64,000 bases of DNA from Cornus controversa (lineage: Eukaryota; Streptophyta; Magnoliopsida; Cornales; Cornaceae): positions 121,399,033 to 121,463,032 of the forward strand of contig CM048845.1 of the NCBI GenBank assembly GCA_026545225.1, in the 5' to 3' direction. The notes beneath the pieces are model-generated. The model did not search any database and was not told the origin of the DNA. It saw only the letters and a program-made list of their open reading frames with translations. How positions within the stretch are numbered: position 1 is the first letter of the stretch; each line of letters opens with the position of its first letter. The position numbers and the translations under genes were made by a program. Below are positions 1 through 12,002 of the stretch, piece after piece.

Positions 1-484
1 GATTATAAAAAATAAGTAAATATATATGCAGAATGAATACAGTTAGGTGCGAACCGCCTCCCCCTTGTTACATGGTGAATATTTCGAAAGAAAATTAGGG
101 ATGGAGGGAGGCAGAAAGAGGAGTCCGGTTTGTTTCAGTTTTGAAAAAAGAAAGTGATGTCAAAATTTTGACAATTCTCAGACATAATTTGAAAACTTTT
201 TTAAGTTTTTATTTCTGATTTTTTTATAAAATAAAATAAATAAAAATTTTGCTTGATAAAAAATATAATATAATACAATAAATTAAAATTTTATAAAAAA
301 GCAAGAATAAAAAAATTAAAAATACAATAAATAAAAAATTGGTTACTCAAAAAATATAAATATAACAAACAAAAATACAATAAATAAGAAAATTATAAAT
401 AAATATAAAATAATATAAATAAAATTTAATAAATACAAAATTATAAGTCAATAAGAATAAAAAATATTTTATAATAATAAATAA

Positions 485-532
<48 letters not shown>

Positions 533-1581
533 AGAAGAAAATACAATAAAATAAGAGCTATATATAAATACAATTATACACAATTTAAAAATATAATATA
601 ATAAATTCAAAATTATAAGTCAACAAGATTAAAATTTTTTTATAAAATACAATATATAAATATATAATAATAATAATAATAATTAATCAATTATATCATA
701 TATATATAAAGATATATATAAGAAGAAAATACAATAAAATAACAGTTATATATAAATACAATTATATATAATATAAAAATATAAAAGAAAATAAAACAAG
801 TATATATAATTATATTTGACAATTACCAAAAACATGTAAATAGTTAGAATTTATGACAATTACCAAAAACATGCAAATGCTTAAAAATGAATTTTTAATT
901 AAAATAAACTAAAATAAAGTCCTAACAAATATAATTTCGGAGGAAATAATATAAATTATCACATTTATGTTGGTTAAAATGAGTTTGAACCATATTACTC
1001 AAACACAATTTTTAGTCAAAAGATACCACTATTTTCTTTTGAAAATTAATTTTGGATTAGCAAACATATTTTTAGATTTGTGTTTTCAAAATTTCAACAG
1101 CATGTGACGTTTCAGTTTTTGACAAAAATGGCAGTATAACATGTTTTCAGATTTCACTTTTCTGAAATCAAAAAATGGACCCGATAGCTTTACCAAATAG
1201 TCCCTTAATTTATGGCTTCTTGCTCTCCCTTCACCTTTACCTAAAACTAATGTTCTAGCTGTGGCGATTCCTGTTGATATTTCCTTCTCACTTGCCTTGT
1301 CATAACTCTAATTTTGAGATACCCATTGTGGAAATAGGTTGAGATGCAGAAGCTTTAGATTTTGTGTTCTCAGAAAGATAATTTAATTTCACCTTCTTCT
1401 TGTTCTTTCCAGATGATACTAATGTGTTTGGGTTCCACTCCTGAGTTTAATGGTGTTTCTTTTGAAAACATGGATGTTAATATGGATGTTAGAAAATATA
1501 AGATCAATACTCAAAAGATTAGGGAGAAATTAAGTGGTTCCTGTTATTAACGAGAAAATAAGAGAGAGTAGATTTTGGTGG
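1..1581. other. AT-rich intergenic DNA, no gene recognised
   Basis: The first kilobase is extremely AT-rich, with runs of A and T, a (TA)n tract near 490-530 and scattered (TAA)n. From about 1,200 to 1,550 base composition becomes more gene-like. A short open stretch at 1,362-1,550 follows a pyrimidine-rich tract ending in CAG, which could be a splice acceptor. I recognise no protein family in it and see no supported exon chain, so I do not call a gene. Confidence 0.6.
489..531. repeat. (TA)n microsatellite
   Basis: About twenty uninterrupted TA dinucleotides lie in the AT-rich left edge of the window. Short reading frames crossing it are tyrosine/isoleucine low-complexity artefacts. Confidence 0.9.
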
Positions 1582-3005
1582 TGTAACAGCCCGCTCCACC
1601 ACATGGTATGATATTGTCCGCTTTGGGCCTAGCCCGCACGATTTTGCTCTTAAGTTTTACCCTAAAAGGCCTCATATCATTTGAAGAGAACATATTATAT
1701 ATAAACACATTCCTTTTTTCACACCTAGACGATGTGAGATTGAACACCCTGTACGGCTGTACCCTGTCAGTGTGGTAGCACAGCCCAGTGTCTTTCTTCG
1801 CACCTGCCTACTTACACTTGTCCACAAGGGTTACTACAATCCACCCCCTACGAGGCCCGACGTTCTCGTCAGCACATTTTCGACCGAGTTCAGACTCTGA
1901 TACCAACTGTAACACCCTGCTCCAACACATGGTATGATATTATCCTCTTTGGTCCATAGCCCGCACAGTTTTGCTCTTGGGTTTTACCCTAAAAGGCCTC
2001 ATACCATTTGGAGAAAACACACTACATATATAGCACATCCCCATTCCACACCCAGGCGATGTGGGATTGAGCACCTTGTAGCATGCCAGTGTGGTAGCTC
2101 GCCCGGTGTTTCGCACCCACCCACATCACACCCGCCCACAAGGGTCACTATACCATTTGTAATAGCCCGCTCTACCACATAGTATGATATTGTCTGCTTT
2201 GGGCCCAACCCGCATGGTTTTGCTCTTGGATTTTACCCTAAAAGGCCTCATACCATTTGGAGAGAGCACACCACATTTATAGCACATCCTTTTTTCATAC
2301 CCAGGCAATGTGAGATTGAGCACCCTTGGGGACAAGAGGGGACAAACACACCTCTTCCACACAACCAAGGTCTTTACAATCCACCCCCCTTGGAGGCCCG
2401 ACATCCTCGTCGGCACACTTCCGGCTGGGTCAGGCTTTGATACCATTTGTAATAGCCCGCTTCACCATATGGTATGATATTGTCCGCTTTGGGCCTAATC
2501 CGCATAGTTTTGCTCTTGAGTTTTACCCCAAAAGGCCTCATACCATTTGAAGAGAACATATTACATATAAACACATCCCCTTTTTCACACCCCAGGCGAT
2601 GTGGGATTGAGAACCCTGTCAGTGTGGTAGTTCAGCCCAGTGTCTTTTTTCGCACCCGCCCACTCACACCCGTCCACAAGGGTTACTGCAATCCACCCCC
2701 CTACGAGGCCTGACGTCCTCGTCGGCACACTTCCGGCTAAGTTCAGACTCTGATACCAACTGTAACACCCCACTCCAACACATGGTATAATATTGTCCAC
2801 TTTGGGCCATAGTCCGCACGATTTTGCTCTTGGATTTTATCCCAAAAGGTCTCATACCATTTGGAGAAAACACACTACCTATATAGCACATCCCTATTCC
2901 ACACCCAGGCGATGTGGGATTGAGTACGCTGTAGCCTGCCAGTGTGGTAACTCTCCCGGTGTTTCGCACCCGCTCACATCACACCCGTCCACAAGGGTCA
3001 TCACA
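1582..3005 (-). mobile_element. Tandem TRIM array: five terminal repeats, three internal domains
   Basis: A terminal repeat of 220-257 bp recurs at 1582-1838, 1908-2152, 2158-2378, 2448-2690 and 2761-3005. Read on the minus strand, each starts TGTAGTGACCC-like, contains a TATATA-type promoter and ends in TGTTACA or TATTACA. After three of them comes TGGTATCAGAGTC or TGGTATCAAAGCC, matching the plant initiator-tRNA-Met primer binding site. An internal segment of about 70 bp follows, ending in the G-rich polypurine tract AGGGGGTGGA. There is no gag or pol, and the short size, PBS and PPT are the hallmarks of a terminal-repeat retrotransposon in miniature. Copies 2 and 3 are nearly fused, with only a five-base remnant between them. 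Such LTR-internal-LTR concatemers are known for TRIMs and probably arise by unequal recombination. Confidence 0.85.
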
Positions 3006-3255
3006 TGTGGTATGGACATATTTAACGCCAACCTATCTTTAAATTCACCCTTAAGGAGAGGAAGATTGGCGTGCATAAAAGGCAAGAGATAAGGAGGTAA
3101 ACCAAAACTAACATGGAATTAAGTAATAAAAAATTATTTAAAAAAAATTAAATATAGTTGGGAGATATGGCTTATGATAGGAAAGAGTGGAAAAAGATAA
3201 CATAGAATTAAGTGATAAAAAATAATTTTAAAAAATTAAATATAGTAAAGAGATA

Positions 3256-3312
3256 CTCCCTCCGTCCTATAATAGATGGGCACTTCAAAAATGTGACTCA
3301 CAACAGAGGGAG
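3256..3312. mobile_element. Very short Stowaway-like MITE remnant
   Basis: The left end reads CTCCCTCCGTCC and the right end is the imperfect inverse ACAGAGGGAG. TA dinucleotides flank both ends (3254-3255 and 3313-3314), the target duplication of Tc1/mariner Stowaway MITEs. At 57 bp it is far shorter than usual, so most of the interior is deleted. Confidence 0.75.
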
Positions 3313-3872
3313 TATTACTTATGATAGAAAAGAGTGGAAAAAGATGATTTATGTGCCTATCATATTTGTACCGGATAAAGGCGTGGGACGATTAAAATCC
3401 TATGGGTCTCCCATGGTGTGTGAATCATACTTTGTGTCATCTGAACCCAAAAAAAATAATAAAAAAAAAAACAGTTGGATGCCACATTTAGATTGAGTAG
3501 TTGTTCAAAACAATCTTACACCATCGTTGGGAGGTCACATAAGGTGTGGGGAAATAGTGCTTCCAGAGTGTGGCATCAAAGGACTTTGACTACAAAAGTT
3601 TATTTGGATGTTACAAAGAATCGCTTTTAAACAATTTACTTTCGGACCTCTAATAAGAGCTTCGAGCCTTCAACGCCATTAAATTTCAGAAACAATAGCC
3701 AAGTTCTACTAGGAAAAGATTATAAAGAGAAGTAATCCGTTAGTTAATTTCCATGGCTGAGATCTGCTATTGCCAGAGAAAAAAAGAAAAGAAAAAATTC
3801 CATAACTGAGATCAATATTTTTAGCCTTCGTAGTTTTACCCTCTATAAAGACTAATATGAAAGAGCACTAGC

Positions 3873-3903
<31 letters not shown>

Positions 3904-4393
3904 TGATACGTTTTTCAATTAAGGGTGTGTGGGATCCACAGCTGTGTAGGTCTCACACACCTCGGAGAGCAAGTTATTTTCCTTTTATTAGTGGCAATAG
4001 GCCAAGACTCTAATTTGTAGCTAATCCTTTCTTGTTGAAAAATGCCTAAAATGATCAAACAGGAACATCTCTTCACAGCAACTCTCAAGCATAGCCATGT
4101 GGATGCATTACATACACTATAAAACCTAAAATCAGATCATACCAATCTCATTGAGATACAATTTTAAGCTTCCTACCGCCACAGCCACAATAGTCTTCTC
4201 TTATACATTGACATCTCACACCCAAACAAATCACCACACACACATACAGAGATGAAGCATTTCATCAGAAAGATAGTCGAAGACTAAAACTTGTTAACCT
4301 TACAATGTTAAAGTTGTGTTAACACTACAATTTATTGAAGGGAACCTAATTGGTAGGAGTTTATGAGTGAGCATAAAATAGCTGCTACATAGC
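3313..4393. other. Intergenic spacer and 3' flank of the WEB gene
   Basis: No coding exon is recognisable. An imperfect direct repeat (around 3,105-3,180 and 3,180-3,250, related to a segment at 3,315-3,345) flanks the Stowaway remnant, and a (TA)n tract lies near 3,888-3,904. The part next to 4,394 should be the 3'UTR of the minus-strand gene. Confidence 0.5.
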
Positions 4394-6253
4394 TCAACCA
4401 TCCCTTGCAATACTCTTGTTACTAAACAACTTGGCAAGATTTGGCATTACCTTTCTTCTCCTCTTAACAGTGAATGAAGGTGTTCTAGGTGTCCGAACTG
4501 CAGGCGACGCCGACTTCCGATACTTTGTTCTTGAATTGCTACTTCTATTCATGGATTTTCTAGGCATCACCGCCTTAGGTTTCAAGTTTTCAACTTCCTT
4601 GTTTTTATCGAATTGTTCTCTCCAGTTCTGTAACTCTCCCTCAACCAGTCTCTTTGCAGCAAGTGACCTCTCTGTTCTATAGGAGACTTGCTCTTCCTCC
4701 ATCTTCAGCTCTCTCATTTCTCTATGAACCATTTCAGTTTTCATTAGTATCTCCTTCTCACTGGCCTTCAAAGCTTCAATCCACGCCTGAGCAGCTGCAA
4801 CCTTTTTATCTGCAATTTCCTCAGCCCCAACTGCACGTCCTGTTAAGTACTCGTATTCAAAAGTTGAGACAGTTATTGTGGAGCTATGTTGCGAAACTGA
4901 AGCTCTGCCTCTCATTGCATTCTCAGTAAGATTTCTTAGATTCTCAAGAGCTGTTGTTTCCGATGATTTAACAGCTTCGAGATCTTGTATTGCAGCTTGT
5001 AATCTTTTCTCGGCTAAGTCTATCTCAGACTCGGCTTTCTGAATTTCTTTCTTGACGTTTGCAGTTTCTTCACTAATGAGTTCCTTTTCTATCTTTGCTG
5101 CCTCCGCTTCTGTTTTCAATTGATCAAGAGTGACAGATAGATTTGATACAATTGCTGTGGCCTTTTCTTCAGCTGCAGATACAGCTTCCAGCTTTGCTTT
5201 CGCCCTGAGGAGCTTCGAATTCAGATTCTGAACAGATGAATCTATCTTTTCGTCTGTTTTCTTCAATCGAGCTGTTTCGTCAGAGACATGCTTGAGCTCA
5301 TTTCTTATGACATCCATAGAGGCCATGAACTGGAAACCCTCTTCTCTAATAGAGGCTAATTCTGTCTTTGCCTTCTCCAGTTCCTCTGTAACTGACTTTA
5401 ACAAAGCTGGAGAGTTCAGTTCCTCCCATTCCTCGAAACTAGCCTCATTTCTTTTAACATTTTTGTCCATCTCCTTACCTAGATTAAGTTCACTCTGCAA
5501 CACATTGACATCACTAGATGTGACATCCAGTTTCGTTTGAAGCTCTTTTGTGCGGTCAATCTCTTGGATGATGCCATCCATTTTCTTTCTGGCTTCCTCC
5601 ATTGCAGATGAGTATCGATTAGTTTCTTCTTTTCTCTGAGCTTCAATGGCTCCCAATTCTTTAAGAGCCTCAATTCGAGCCAATTCAACTAGCACTTGCT
5701 CTTCATTAACTTCCTCAATCTCTTTCCTAAGTGCTTCCACTGAGCTCGAATAATAACACATCTTTGAACTTGAGGCTTCGGATTCTCTCTCTGCTCGCTT
5801 TTTTTCTTCTAAAACAGAAGCCATGTCAAGCTTAAGCTTACTCAGTTCCTGTTTTACATATTCCAATTCTCTCATGATTTCTGCATACTGATAATTTTCA
5901 AGATTTTTAACAGTCAATGCCAATTCCCCTTCACCCCTTTTCGGCTTCTTTAGCTTTTCCATGTCTCGAATCTGCACTTTTGCTTTTGAACTAGATTCTT
6001 CAATCCTTAATGTAAGATCTCTCACTTTCTTCTTCGCGCTAAAGAGCTCGGATTCTGCTTCTGCTTTTACGGACTCTGCAACTCTTCTGCTCTCACTATA
6101 TCGACCAATGTCCCTCCTTGCCTGATGAAGCTCTCTGGTTCTTGAAGAGGGCTTCTAAGAATTATGAAAGTGTCACTAGATTAAAATCAAAACTTTTATT
6201 TACAAAAACCAAAAAGAAAAACACGCAGGTGGGTTTTGCTATTAGACAATAGA

Positions 6254-6314
<61 letters not shown>

Positions 6315-6470
6315 CTGCATATATAGTTCTATGAATTATACCTCTGGGAAATCCATTTGGGGTTTCTTCACTGCAGGATAGCCTTCAAGAAATCTTTCCC
6401 CATAAAAATTAGTGGCTGCCTTAACTGAACCATTCCTCCTCCTGTTATCAAATTCTCCTCTTCTGTCCAT
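4394..6470 (-). CDS. WEB family (DUF827) coiled-coil protein, PMI2-like
   Basis: There are two coding exons: exon 1 at 6470-6342 (43 codons, starting MDRRGEFDNRRRNG) and exon 2 at 6154-4394 (586 codons plus TGA). The intron has a GAG/GTATAA donor and a TTAG acceptor in phase 0, giving 629 aa. Exon 1 has the short N-terminal WEB signature (SVKAATNFYGERFLEG). The rest is almost entirely heptad coiled coil rich in K, E and A, then a basic C-tail with VMPNLAKLFSNKS, like the conserved PNLSGIF-type tail of the family. Arabidopsis WEB1 and PMI2 form a cytosolic complex controlling chloroplast photorelocation speed; membership of the PMI2 branch is my inference. The start at 6470 is preferred because a CAG acceptor lies just upstream at 6478-6476, so an in-frame ATG at 6485 would be intronic. 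Confidence 0.9.
6253..6312. repeat. (TA)n microsatellite in the WEB gene intron
   Basis: About 60 bp of TA repeat lies in the single coding-region intron (6155-6341). A second (TA)n tract at 6582-6613 lies in the probable 5'UTR intron. Confidence 0.9.
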
Positions 6471-6475
6471 TCCAA

Positions 6476-6577
6476 CCTGTTTCATGCTCATATACATGAA
6501 CCACTTTCATGTTCACCCTCTCAATTTTTTTATTTTTATTTTTGGTAAGAAAAATTGATTTCCAGTTCCCTCTCAAG

Positions 6578-6615
<38 letters not shown>

Positions 6616-6821
6616 CTGAACTGAACCTAAGCTATGGTATTCTATAGTTGAAACCCAAAAGAGTTCTTCTGCTCTTACAATAACAGAATATAGAAGTAAT
6701 TTGCTATAAAAAGAATAATTAATCATTTTTGAACAATTGTACTCTATGCAATAAGCTATTTTATTAGGAACTATATAGATAAGGAAAAGGATGAACTTGA
6801 GAATATAACCAGCAATGCATA
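6476..6821 (-). other. Probable 5'UTR intron of the WEB gene
   Basis: On the minus strand a donor-like AAG/GTATGC lies at about 6,821. A CAG acceptor ends at 6,476, six bases before the chosen ATG. This matches a leader intron and removes the upstream ATG at 6485 from the mRNA. It rests on splice motifs only. Confidence 0.45.
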
Positions 6822-6985
6822 CCTTAAAAATGTTGTTGAAAAGTGGTTCTGGTCCCTTTTTCTGTAAAGCTGGAATTGGTGGTGAGAGTAGAAATTGTGG
6901 TCTGTAAGTTCAATAAAGAAAAACAGCAAAGGGAGAGAGAAATCTTGATGATTGGCTCTTGTTCAATGCATCGCCTGCCATCTGG

Positions 6986-6993
6986 TTTTTATA
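6986..6993 (-). promoter_or_regulatory. TATA box of the WEB family gene
   Basis: The minus strand reads GGGTATAAAAACC, a good plant TATA box. It lies about 520 bp upstream of the start codon in genomic distance. Initiation about 30 bp downstream would give a leader that includes the inferred 5'UTR intron. Confidence 0.6.
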
Positions 6994-7079
6994 CCCTCTT
7001 GGGCCCTTACAAATATGATATTTTTATTCACATTGAATATGACCCTCCCTCTATTACTTACCAAATAAAAATAAAATAA

Positions 7080-10000
7080 TAATACTGACCCTCCTCTCCT
7101 TGTTAGTATTGCAAAGGTTGATTCTTTAGTTGGGCGACCAGTAGTGTTGGAAAATATTAAACAAAAGGTTAAATTACATCAACCTCGCAGTTTTGTCGTT
7201 AAATTCTAGAGTAATTACGTTTATTAGTCTTTGACCATTAACCGCCGTTAATAGAAAAGAATAATACATTATGAAAATACAAATCTCAAATAATACGTCA
7301 TGAAAATATAAATCTCAAATTAAATTAGTATAATTTGACAAATAAAATAACAGATAATATATATTAATGAAACTTCAAAAAAAACTAATATAATTTACCT
7401 TAAACAAAATGAATCTTATACAAAACTTTCATTTAACCAGAGTAACATGCAATGATATTGTTTTAAGTTCAAAAACTTATTTGTAATTATTCAATTTTGA
7501 AATGATACCATTATTTATATGAATTTTGTTAATAAAATATGGTATTTTTGTGTATTATTCAAACCTATAACTTTACTCTTTTTGTAACACATAAACGAAG
7601 TTATAAACTCCGAATTAAGCCGTGTAATTTTGTAATTATTCTATTTTTTTTTAGCAAAGCAACTGATGTAATTATTAATTGTGAACTAAAATAACTAGTT
7701 TGGCTTATTTAATAAAATGAGCCTCACATTTGTCATGAGATTTCAATTCGTTTACTTAATCCAATAAAGACAAATTGACAATCCAGGAAATATCGTAACG
7801 AAAATCGGCGAGGCATAAAAATGAATAATACATATTTGTCAAGAGCGTAGAGTACAAAGGCCTTTAGAATTTTGGAGATAACGATACTGTCAAGTACATC
7901 AACGGCAAATGGCCTTCCACGTCGTTGAATTCTAAGCGGTCCATATAGCATGCGAAGTACGAACATTTTTACTCCGTTGCTTATTGAAAGTGGCTCTTGC
8001 AATTGAGAAAGATCCTATTTTGGTACAATTAATTATTTGTATTTAACTGTGTTTGCTCAGCATGATTTGAAAATCATCTCACACTTGTCATTTCAATGTC
8101 ACTAGTGTTACATCTTTGATGAGGAAAAATCAACACACCACCGTAGCTGGTCTACACGCACGATGATTCTTTTCTTTGATTCGTGTATGTTGTATAAATA
8201 TTAGGGCACCACAATGTATTTTTTTATTTTTCTCTCTTGAATTCTTATAATTAATATTTTAAATATGTGTTAGCACCTAAAAATGACGTCGCGTCGCGTT
8301 AGGAAGGTTTTTAGCACTTTCAAGAGTTTATAAATAAGAGAAATGTAGGACTTTGTAAGGATTCTAACCACAACAAATTTCATTCTATGTCATTTATTTT
8401 TTTTCTTGTAATTCATTTTCAATGTTATTTAATTTTTATGCAATTTATCTTTAATGCAATTTCCTTTATGGTCATTTCAATTCTTGTCATTTTCAATTTT
8501 ATTGCAATTATTTTTAAAGTCTTCTCCATTGAGGCAAGTTGAACCTTGAAGGGAGTTTCATATTTTTTTTCTCTCTAATTAATTGCCTCTCCGAGTCATA
8601 TAATCGACCAATTATTATTCTCTTTGAGTCGATTTAACGACTCTGACACACCCGCAACCAACTGTATAGGATCTGAATATGTAAATTTAAATGTACTAAT
8701 GATATGTTATATAGTCATATTTACCATAAAAATGAACATATATTTCACAAGATGAACTTCAAAAGTTAAGGCTAAAAGAGTTTAATTTCAATGAATTTGA
8801 AAAAAAAAAAAATACAAGTTATATTTATCTTCAAACTCACTATTTTTTTGGCTAATAAATAAATTCTTTTAAAATATTTTGTGAGAGTAAATTTTTTTAT
8901 GAGTGTTTGGGATAAAAGTTTAGAGAAAAAAAATTGAATTTTTTTGGAAAATATAAAAATAATTATATATCATCTGATTTTATGCTATATATATAATCTT
9001 CAAGGATTATACCAAAGGTCTAATGACCCAGTAATATGTTCTCTTTTTTCAAATTGAGAGGGAGAGAGGATTTGAGTCTCTTCATTGGAAGAGTTATTTA
9101 AACTCACACGAGAATTATACTCGGACTTGTCCAACTCATGTGACTTGTGAGGTGTTGCATCTGTCTAGGAGGATTAGTTTCACTCAAATGGTGGGGACGC
9201 CTCGTGTCGATATATATATATATATATATATACCTCCAAGGATTATGACAATTTTATACAAAAAAAGAATAATCTTTTATATATATCAAAGGGTGAAGAC
9301 AACTCCTGTCTATAAAAAAAAATGAAAAAAACTCTGAATGCATATCTTATGTGTATGTGTATTTCTATTTATACACATCACCTAAATGTATCAATTTACT
9401 TTAATTTATTTCAACTGTCAATTAATGTAATTTAGTGATCCAATAAATTCAATCCTAATTAAAACATATAATTAAAGTAAATACGTAATTTATGCTATTG
9501 TGTTACCCAATTAGGTTCAACTACACGTACCTCTCACATCGATCATATAATTTCACATCATAAGTACTTGGATGAAATCAAAGTATTTGGATCATTGTGC
9601 AATGTCTCCAATTAAATGTCTAGTGGCATCGTCAAAGCCAATGATCGTAACCTGTGATATTGCGGTTCTTAACCAAGACTAAGGAGTAATATAAAAATGG
9701 GTAAGTTTCAGTATTAACTTCTTGAAGAGATTCGAATCTTTCTTTTTTACTTTGAAGTAGTCAAGTGGGTAAAGAGAATATGGTAAATGATCATACGACT
9801 CAAAACCTTTTTAAATAAAATATCACTAGACTTCAATCTTTGATACAAATTAACATCACAACTTGATTAGAGTTAACTTAGTATATAAGCAAATTGAAAC
9901 CTTCAACTTTAGTCATGCTGTTTGACATGGATAAGCAAATGGAAACATTGATTTAACACTTGTGAATTGAAATACTTCTTGTGGGTATTATTATTGGAAC

Positions 10001-10840
10001 AAAATACTTCTGTTGTTGTCGGATAGTATTATTGGCGCTGCGATTGGTGTTTTAATTAAAGCTACACTAGGTGAAATTTTTGTGTCTAATACATAAGGTA
10101 CCTTAGATTAATACGCTGATGGATTGCTATCAATTATACATGTAAAAGGAATTAGTTAGTTAGAATTGAAAAAATAGTGATTTTTTTATGATTTTTTTTT
10201 CTTATTTGTCTTTTAATGTGAAAATTTTATATTTTTCATTTTAATTAAATTTTTTTCCTTCAAACACAGCATACCCTGAAGTGAAATTTTAGCTTCGTCC
10301 ATGGATATATTTTTTCAATTTTCGTAATTAGGCCTTTCACGTAGTCAGTATCATCTGTAGTATTACTGATCGCAATTTTTTGGACCTACTGAAAGATTCA
10401 AGGTGCGCAATCCTCTTTCTCTTCCTTCATAAAAAGCATACTTGTGCAGCTTCTACATATTTTTCAGTACTCTCTCTCCCATCCTTCATAAAAAGGCGTA
10501 GTTTTGCATTTTCTACTTTCTTTTTTTCCAAATATTTTTACGTTCATTCTCCATTTAATTAATGTTACTATCTATTTTATTTTCTCTCTGAATATAATTA
10601 ACTGCATAAAATTGAAGTCTTGAAATTAGAATTAGAGATCAAATTTTTTTTATAATGCCATAGAATGGAGCTAAACTAACATATTTATTAGAAATCTTAA
10701 TTTTTAGTTAAATTGACATGGCTCGTTTAGAAATTAATAAAAAATTAATTTTCACTTTTTTTTATATTTTTAACTTTTGAAGAGATTTGAAATTTTCACC
10801 TTTCATTTTGAAATGAATGGAGATACTTACAAAAGCCGCA
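7080..10840. other. Intergenic AT-rich region without recognisable genes
   Basis: This stretch of nearly 3.8 kb shows no convincing exon. It contains (TA)n near 9,211-9,231, many homopolymer A/T runs and short unrelated open frames. A segment at about 7,830-7,990 shares a short motif (AACATTTTTACTCC) with sequence just upstream of the RELCH-like gene near 11,610-11,625, suggesting two copies of a degraded dispersed repeat. Confidence 0.5.
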
Positions 10841-10993
10841 TAATGCTACTCAGTCAGAATTCTTAGGCAGAATTCACAAGCAGAAACATTTACATCCATT
10901 AGATGCATGTGGTAGGTCCCACCACATACACTCACCACATGCATCCAATAGATGTAAATGTTTCTGTCTAAAAATTCTGCCCAAGTAACATTA
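10841..10993. mobile_element. Foldback MITE of about 150 bp
   Basis: The left arm (TAATGCTACTCAG, then AGAAACATTTACATC and ATGCATGTGG) is the inverse of the right arm (CCACATGCATCC, GATGTAAATGTTTCT and AAGTAACATTA). The arms run most of the length with a short centre, typical of a non-autonomous foldback MITE. I could not fix a clean target duplication; similar flanking words lie slightly outside the inferred ends. Confidence 0.7.
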
Positions 10994-11654
10994 CCCTACA
11001 AAGCCACACACATTGGGAGTGGAATTTCTAATCATTTCAAATTGTGTAAACTAATTTTACCTCGATCAATAGTGGCAATAAGTTGAAAGAAGAGTTCTAA
11101 AATTTGGTATGACTCATGCCATATATAAGTTAATATTCTGATCTAGATGTATTTGTTAATTCCTCATGATCTATATATATATATATGTATATATATATGA
11201 ACCTATATGTTCTTTTTATAAGATTAGTGATTTGTAGTCCAGAGTCCAGACTGCAAATCATTCTGTGTTAAACTAACTAGTTTATTAGTAGTATTAATTA
11301 ACTCTGTTAATATATTAGTAATGTATTCTGTAAAAGGGTTGACCATTGATATCTGAAACCAGGCACCAAATTTCATGCAGATGGCCTGATCCTGCGATAC
11401 AAGTTCCCAGGTCACAACATCACACGGCGTGGGAACGGGATCCTCTGCCGTAACGGCGTGAACGATCCCTTTTGGTCGAACCCGATCGTTGACCGAGACG
11501 AGAATCATGAACTACGATGCTCTTGCGTAGCACCGAAACGCCACCTACTCCTCTGCAAAAGACCCAAAGGCTTGTCAAGCCCGTCTCGTCCGTAGAGTCT
11601 TAGTAAGAACATTTTCACTCCTCCCTCTGTGTTGAATTGAAATTTGAAGGGAAG

Positions 11655-11676
11655 ATCTATATATATATATATATAG
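11655..11676 (+). promoter_or_regulatory. Candidate TATA region of the RELCH-like gene
   Basis: A (TA)n run in CTATATATATA context lies about 60-80 bp upstream of the start codon. The spacing would allow a short leader. Since TA runs are common here, this is only a candidate. Confidence 0.3.
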
Positions 11677-11733
11677 TCATCGCAATGTGGTGGTGTAGTT
11701 GATTTGCCATAGGAGAGAGTTGATTGGTTAGCA

Positions 11734-11955
11734 ATGGATGTGGAGAAATCGTCGTTGTGCAATTGTGTGGTGAACTTTCTTCTGGAAGAGAATTACTTGT
11801 TGTCGGCATTCGAGCTTCTTCATGAGCTTCTCGACGATGGTCGTGATGCTCAGGCCATTCGCCTCAAGGAGTTCTTCTCCGATATCTCTCAGTTCCCTCC
11901 CGATCAGATCTCTCGCTTCAATACCCTCCGAGGTTCTTCTTCTTCTTCTTCTTCT

Positions 11956-12002
<47 letters not shown>

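Noticed and set aside
1362-1550. Possible exon (MCSQKDNLISPSS...) after a CAG acceptor-like site
   Set aside because: No family recognised, no donor or neighbouring exon, and it abuts a TRIM array.
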